Shown: piece after piece, positions 60,802-64,000 of the stretch
Layout of the letters: every line of letters begins with the position of its first letter
How positions within the stretch are numbered: position 1 is the first letter of the stretch
The notes under the pieces: model-generated
Told to the model about the DNA's origin: nothing
The model's database searches: none
The model's input: only the letters and a program-made list of their open reading frames with translations
DNA from: Seonamhaeicola algicola
GTDB taxonomy: Bacteria > Bacteroidota > Bacteroidia > Flavobacteriales > Flavobacteriaceae
Reading direction: 5' to 3'
Assembly: GCF_007997385.1 (NCBI RefSeq)
Contig: NZ_VOSC01000025.1
Span: forward strand, 186,292 to 250,291
Length of the DNA: 64,000 nucleotides
Translations under genes and position numbers: made by a program

Positions 60802-63460
60802 AAGTCGTTATATGAAGTTATCTGGTTTAGAGCCTTTGGTTTTAAACGAAAACAGCAACTTTATAAATGTAGGTGAGCGAACTAACGTAGCAGGTTCACG
60901 TAAATTTTTACGCTTAATTAAAGAAGAAAAATTTGATGAAGCTTTAGATATAGCACGTCATCAAGTAGATGGCGGTGCGCAAATTATCGATATTAATATG
61001 GACGACGGACTTATAGACGGTAAAGAGTCTATGGTTCGTTTTTTAAATCTTATTGCCGCAGAACCAGATATTTGTCGTGTGCCAATAATGATTGATAGTT
61101 CTAAGTGGGAAATTATCGAAGCTGGGCTTCAAGTAGTACAAGGTAAATGTGTGGTAAATTCCATTTCGTTAAAAGAAGGCGAAGAAAAATTTATTTGGGA
61201 AGCCAAACAAATAAAACGCTACGGTGCCGCAGTAATTGTAATGGCTTTTGACGAAGTTGGGCAAGCCGATAATTATGAAAGACGCATTGAAATAGCCGAA
61301 CGATCTTACGATGTTCTGGTAAACAAAGTAGGTTTTCCATCAGAAGATATCATTTTCGATTTAAATATTTTTCCGGTAGCAACCGGTATGGAAGAGCATC
61401 GCAAAAACGCTATCGATTTTATTGAAGCAACCCGATGGGTGCGTCAAAATCTTGAAAATGTTAGTGTAAGTGGAGGTGTAAGTAACGTGTCGTTCTCGTT
61501 TAGAGGAAACAATGCGGTTCGCGAAGCAATGCATTCCGTATTTTTATATTATGCTATTCAAGCAGGTATGAATATGGGTATTGTAAACCCAACTATGTTG
61601 GAAGTTTACGACGATATTCCTAAAGATTTATTAGAGCATGTTGAAGATGTTATTTTAGACAGAAGAGACGATGCTACCGAACGTTTGCTAGAATTTGCTG
61701 AAACTGTAAAAGGCTCAAAAGCCGAAAAAACAGTCGATTTATCTTGGCGAGAAAACCCGTTACAAGAAAGAATTACGCATGCTTTAGTAAAAGGTTTAGA
61801 TGCTTTTATTATTGAAGATATTGAACAAGCGCGACAAGAATCCGAAAAACCAATTGATGTTATTGAAGGCCATTTAATGATTGGTATGAATGTGGTTGGC
61901 GATTTGTTTGGCGAAGGTAAAATGTTCTTACCACAAGTAGTAAAATCGGCACGTGTAATGAAAAAGGCCGTGGCTTACTTAAATCCTTTTATTGAAGCCG
62001 AAAAAACTGAAGACTCAGAGCCTGTTGGTAAAATTTTAATGGCAACAGTAAAAGGCGATGTGCACGATATTGGTAAAAATATTGTAAGTGTGGTGCTGGC
62101 CTGTAATAACTACGAAATTGTAGATTTAGGCGTTATGGTGCCACCAGAAAAAATTATTGAAACAGCCATAAAAGAGCGTGTTGATGCTATTGGTTTGTCT
62201 GGTTTAATTACACCATCGTTAGATGAAATGGTGTATTTAGCTAAAGAAATGCAACGCGAAAATTTCGACATTCCATTGTTAATAGGTGGTGCAACAACAT
62301 CTAAAGCGCATACGGCTGTAAAAATAGATACGCAGTATAAAAACGCGGTAGTTCATGTAAATGATGCGTCTAGGGCGGTAACAGTAGTGGGTGATTTGTT
62401 AAACAAACAAACAGCACATGAATATGTTGCTAAACTTAAACAAGATTACGACGAATTTAGGACTAAGTTTTTAAAACGAGGTAAAGAGAAATCGTATATA
62501 ACTATAAACGAAGCTAGAGCGCGTAAATATAACATCGATTGGGAAACTTCCGAAATTGTAAAGCCCAAAGCTATGGGAGTGCAAATGTTTAAGCAATTAA
62601 GCTTAAAAGAATTGTTGCCGTTTATAGATTGGAGTCCGTTTTTTAGAAGTTGGGATTTGCACGGTAAATATCCAAATATTTTAAAAGATGATGTTGTTGG
62701 CGAGCAAGCTACAGTGCTTTTTAATGAAGCACAAGACATGATTCAAGACATTATAGCTAAACAACTATTAAAACCTAAAGCGGTTTTCGGTTTGTTTGAA
62801 GCTAATACCATAAACGATGATGATATTTCTGTTAAAAAGAAGGGTGAAGAAATTGCCGTTTTTAGAACATTAAGACAGCAATTAAAAAAACGAGAAGGTA
62901 TACCAAATCATGCTTTAGCCGATTTCATTGCACCAGAAAGTTCTGGAAAAACCGATTATATTGGCGCATTCTGTGTTGCTATTTTCGGGGCTCAAGAATT
63001 AGCCGAAAGTTATAAAGCTAAAGACGATGATTATAGCGCCATTATGGCACAGGCCATTGCAGATAGATTTGCTGAAGCTTTTGCCGAATATTTGCATAAG
63101 GAAGTAAGAACAAAACATTGGGGTTATGCTGAAAATGAAGATTTAACCAACGACGATTTAATTAAAGAAAGCTATAAAGGCATTCGTCCAGCACCAGGAT
63201 ATCCTGCGTGTCCAGATCATTTAGAAAAAGAAACCATTTGGGAATTGCTGGAGGTTGAAAAAATTATTGGCGTAACGCTAACAGAAAGTTTAGCCATGTG
63301 GCCAGCAGCTGCGGTTTCGGGGTATTATTTTGCAAATTCTGAAGCAAAGTATTTTGGTTTAGGTAAAATAACCGATGACCAAGTTAAAGATTATGCAGAG
63401 CGAAAAGGTATAGCTTTAGAGAAAGCTAGAAAATGGTTGCACCCCAATTTAGCAGATTAG
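60761..63460 (+). CDS. metH: Methionine synthase, folate/cobalamin/activation module (split MetH C-part)
   Basis: Up to 899 residues. A pterin-binding domain (about 20-330: [32 protein letters not shown]) comes first, then the cobalamin domain with [20 protein letters not shown] (DxHxxG) and a C-terminal SAM-binding activation domain ([36 protein letters not shown]). The ATG at 60761 adds 17 residues rich in Asn, Thr and Gln coded by the inserted repeat; ATG 60812 ([10 protein letters not shown]) better matches where homologues begin. It works with the separate homocysteine methyltransferase module encoded upstream. Confidence 0.95.
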   Translation: MDTTSNKQRTTINQSRYMKLSGLEPLVLNENSNFINVGERTNVAGSRKFLRLIKEEKFDEALDIARHQVDGGAQIIDINMDDGLIDGKESMVRFLNLIAAEPDICRVPIMIDSSKWEIIEAGLQVVQGKCVVNSISLKEGEEKFIWEAKQIKRYGAAVIVMAFDEVGQADNYERRIEIAERSYDVLVNKVGFPSEDIIFDLNIFPVATGMEEHRKNAIDFIEATRWVRQNLENVSVSGGVSNVSFSFRGNNAVREAMHSVFLYYAIQAGMNMGIVNPTMLEVYDDIPKDLLEHVEDVILDRRDDATERLLEFAETVKGSKAEKTVDLSWRENPLQERITHALVKGLDAFIIEDIEQARQESEKPIDVIEGHLMIGMNVVGDLFGEGKMFLPQVVKSARVMKKAVAYLNPFIEAEKTEDSEPVGKILMATVKGDVHDIGKNIVSVVLACNNYEIVDLGVMVPPEKIIETAIKERVDAIGLSGLITPSLDEMVYLAKEMQRENFDIPLLIGGATTSKAHTAVKIDTQYKNAVVHVNDASRAVTVVGDLLNKQTAHEYVAKLKQDYDEFRTKFLKRGKEKSYITINEARARKYNIDWETSEIVKPKAMGVQMFKQLSLKELLPFIDWSPFFRSWDLHGKYPNILKDDVVGEQATVLFNEAQDMIQDIIAKQLLKPKAVFGLFEANTINDDDISVKKKGEEIAVFRTLRQQLKKREGIPNHALADFIAPESSGKTDYIGAFCVAIFGAQELAESYKAKDDDYSAIMAQAIADRFAEAFAEYLHKEVRTKHWGYAENEDLTNDDLIKESYKGIRPAPGYPACPDHLEKETIWELLEVEKIIGVTLTESLAMWPAAAVSGYYFANSEAKYFGLGKITDDQVKDYAERKGIALEKARKWLHPNLAD

Positions 63461-63468
63461 AAAATAAG

Positions 63469-63705
63469 ATGAAATTTATAGAGTTAACTTTAGGAAGCCA
63501 TATGGTATGCCATGGTTTTGATGAAAATAATAAAGAAATATTAGAACGTGTTGATTTAGATGGTTTTTCAAAAAAGTTGGTTGCTGTTTCTAGAATAAAA
63601 TCGGTGAGTGAAAAATATATTTTAATCGATTATTTAGATGGTAGATGGGTGTATTGGGAATATGAAGATGATTACGAAACGGTAAAAAATTTATTGAATG
63701 GTTAA
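63469..63705 (+). CDS. Small hypothetical protein
   Basis: The 78-residue product starts at ATG 63469, 8 bp after metH ends; an in-frame upstream TTG or GTG would overlap metH. It is acidic and soluble (FIELTLGSHMVCHGFDENNK, YILIDYLDGRWVYWEYEDDY), without a known motif, and may be a small beta-rich protein. It probably shares the metH transcript. Confidence 0.65.
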   Translation: MKFIELTLGSHMVCHGFDENNKEILERVDLDGFSKKLVAVSRIKSVSEKYILIDYLDGRWVYWEYEDDYETVKNLLNG

Positions 63706-63775
63706 CTTAACAATTTGTTGCTTTTTCGGTAACAAATTGAAGCTTTACAAATAAGAATTTTGCAGCAAAAAAACG

Positions 63776-63874
63776 ATGAAAATGAATAGACTTAAATTTT
63801 CTGCAGAGGTTAAATTTTTTATTCAGCTTTTAATGTTAACAGTTGCTGCGTTAACGGTTTCTTATTTTGTGTAA
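63776..63874 (+). CDS. Candidate 32-residue membrane peptide
   Basis: ATG 63776 (or 63782) opens a 32-codon frame ending at TAA 63872-63874. It has a basic start (MKMNRLKF) and a single hydrophobic helix (FFIQLLMLTVAALTVSYFV). A GAATTTTG box with TTG 15 nt upstream (63737-63762) could be its promoter. It is the only coding candidate in the 295-bp terminal gap. Confidence 0.4.
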   Translation: MKMNRLKFSAEVKFFIQLLMLTVAALTVSYFV

Positions 63875-63889
63875 CAACACGTTGGATGT

Positions 63890-63915
63890 GTCATCCTGAA
63901 CTTGTTTCAGGATCT
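63890..63915. repeat. Short palindromic interspersed repeat at the right edge
   Basis: ATCCTGAA (63893-63900) and TTCAGGAT (63906-63913) are inverted around CTTGT, with GTC before and CT after. From memory, this is a common intergenic palindrome in Bacteroidota. The sequence after it to the window end shows nothing I can assign. Confidence 0.6.
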
Positions 63916-64000
63916 TTTTAAAGTTAACGTTGTTTTCTTGTTCTGATTTTTTGTTGGGATTGTAACAAAATTTCGGTATTAGAACTGTAAGGTTTTTATA

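Noticed and set aside
60761-60811. The first 17 codons of the second metH gene as a conserved N-terminus
   Set aside because: They are Asn/Thr/Gln-rich and coincide with the repeat; recalled homologues begin near the KLSGLEPLV segment, so these codons look like insertion debris.

Overview
This is chromosomal DNA of a low-GC Bacteroidota, most likely a marine or environmental member of the Flavobacteriaceae. The reasons are SusC/SusD/SusE-type outer-membrane proteins, lipoproteins with an (S/T/A)C lipobox, A-rich start contexts with no clear Shine-Dalgarno, repeated Bacteroidota-type promoters (TTG, then TAnnTTTG), and typical flavobacterial gene neighbourhoods. No rRNA, tRNA, CRISPR array, prophage or transposase was seen.

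Layout. (1) 1-18.0 kb is a maltose/starch utilisation locus: susE (cut by the left edge), susD and susC on the minus strand; a divergent LacI-family regulator with a perfect palindromic operator; then a plus-strand operon for a maltose-type MFS transporter, beta-phosphoglucomutase, GH65 phosphorylase, GH97 alpha-glucosidase, two lipoprotein GH13 alpha-amylases and a lipoprotein esterase. Oligosaccharide taken up by SusCD can be trimmed in the periplasm or at the surface and split phosphorolytically in the cytoplasm. (2) 18.1-28.7 kb holds a GAF-domain protein tail-to-tail with an HD-domain/Pycsar-effector-like membrane protein, methionine sulfoxide reductases MsrB and MsrA, an alpha/beta-hydrolase-OsmC fusion, a very large metallophosphoesterase lipoprotein with a C-terminal barrel, and a propeller-like lipoprotein. 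(3) 28.8-36.7 kb holds a flavoprotein, a DUF1697 protein, mevalonate-branch isoprenoid genes (mvaD, a mevalonate-kinase-like gene) with a UbiA prenyltransferase, a pseudouridine-synthase homologue lacking the usual catalytic Asp, two small unknown proteins and a membrane mannosyltransferase-like protein. (4) 36.9-40.9 kb: leuB and leuA, and a conserved protein of unknown function.

(5) 40.9-63.5 kb is a sulfur amino-acid island: metY behind a SAM-I riboswitch; a three-domain MetX-aspartokinase-homoserine dehydrogenase fusion and metZ, each behind a copy of the same structured RNA (I think Flavo-1); a small-heat-shock pair with a long leader hairpin; an Rrf2 regulator; a sulfate-assimilation operon (DUF2061, cysH, cysD, cysN, sulfite reductase with a HEPN-like tail, cobA, a siroheme dehydrogenase, a ferredoxin-NADP-reductase-like flavoprotein); cysE and cysM; and a split metH behind a second SAM-I riboswitch. 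Together these reduce sulfate to sulfide, make its siroheme cofactor, and fix sulfide into cysteine, homocysteine and methionine.

The island has several repeat insertions: a palindrome between cysD and cysN, an ORF-less inverted-repeat unit between cysN and the sulfite reductase, a degenerate palindrome inside one structured RNA, and a four-helix-bundle (IVP) gene framed by GTTA-rich imperfect inverted repeats between the metH halves. The most interesting signals are these repeat units, the HEPN tail, the Pycsar-effector-like protein without a cyclase, the degenerate pseudouridine synthase, and hairpin leaders at the MFS and hsp20 genes.
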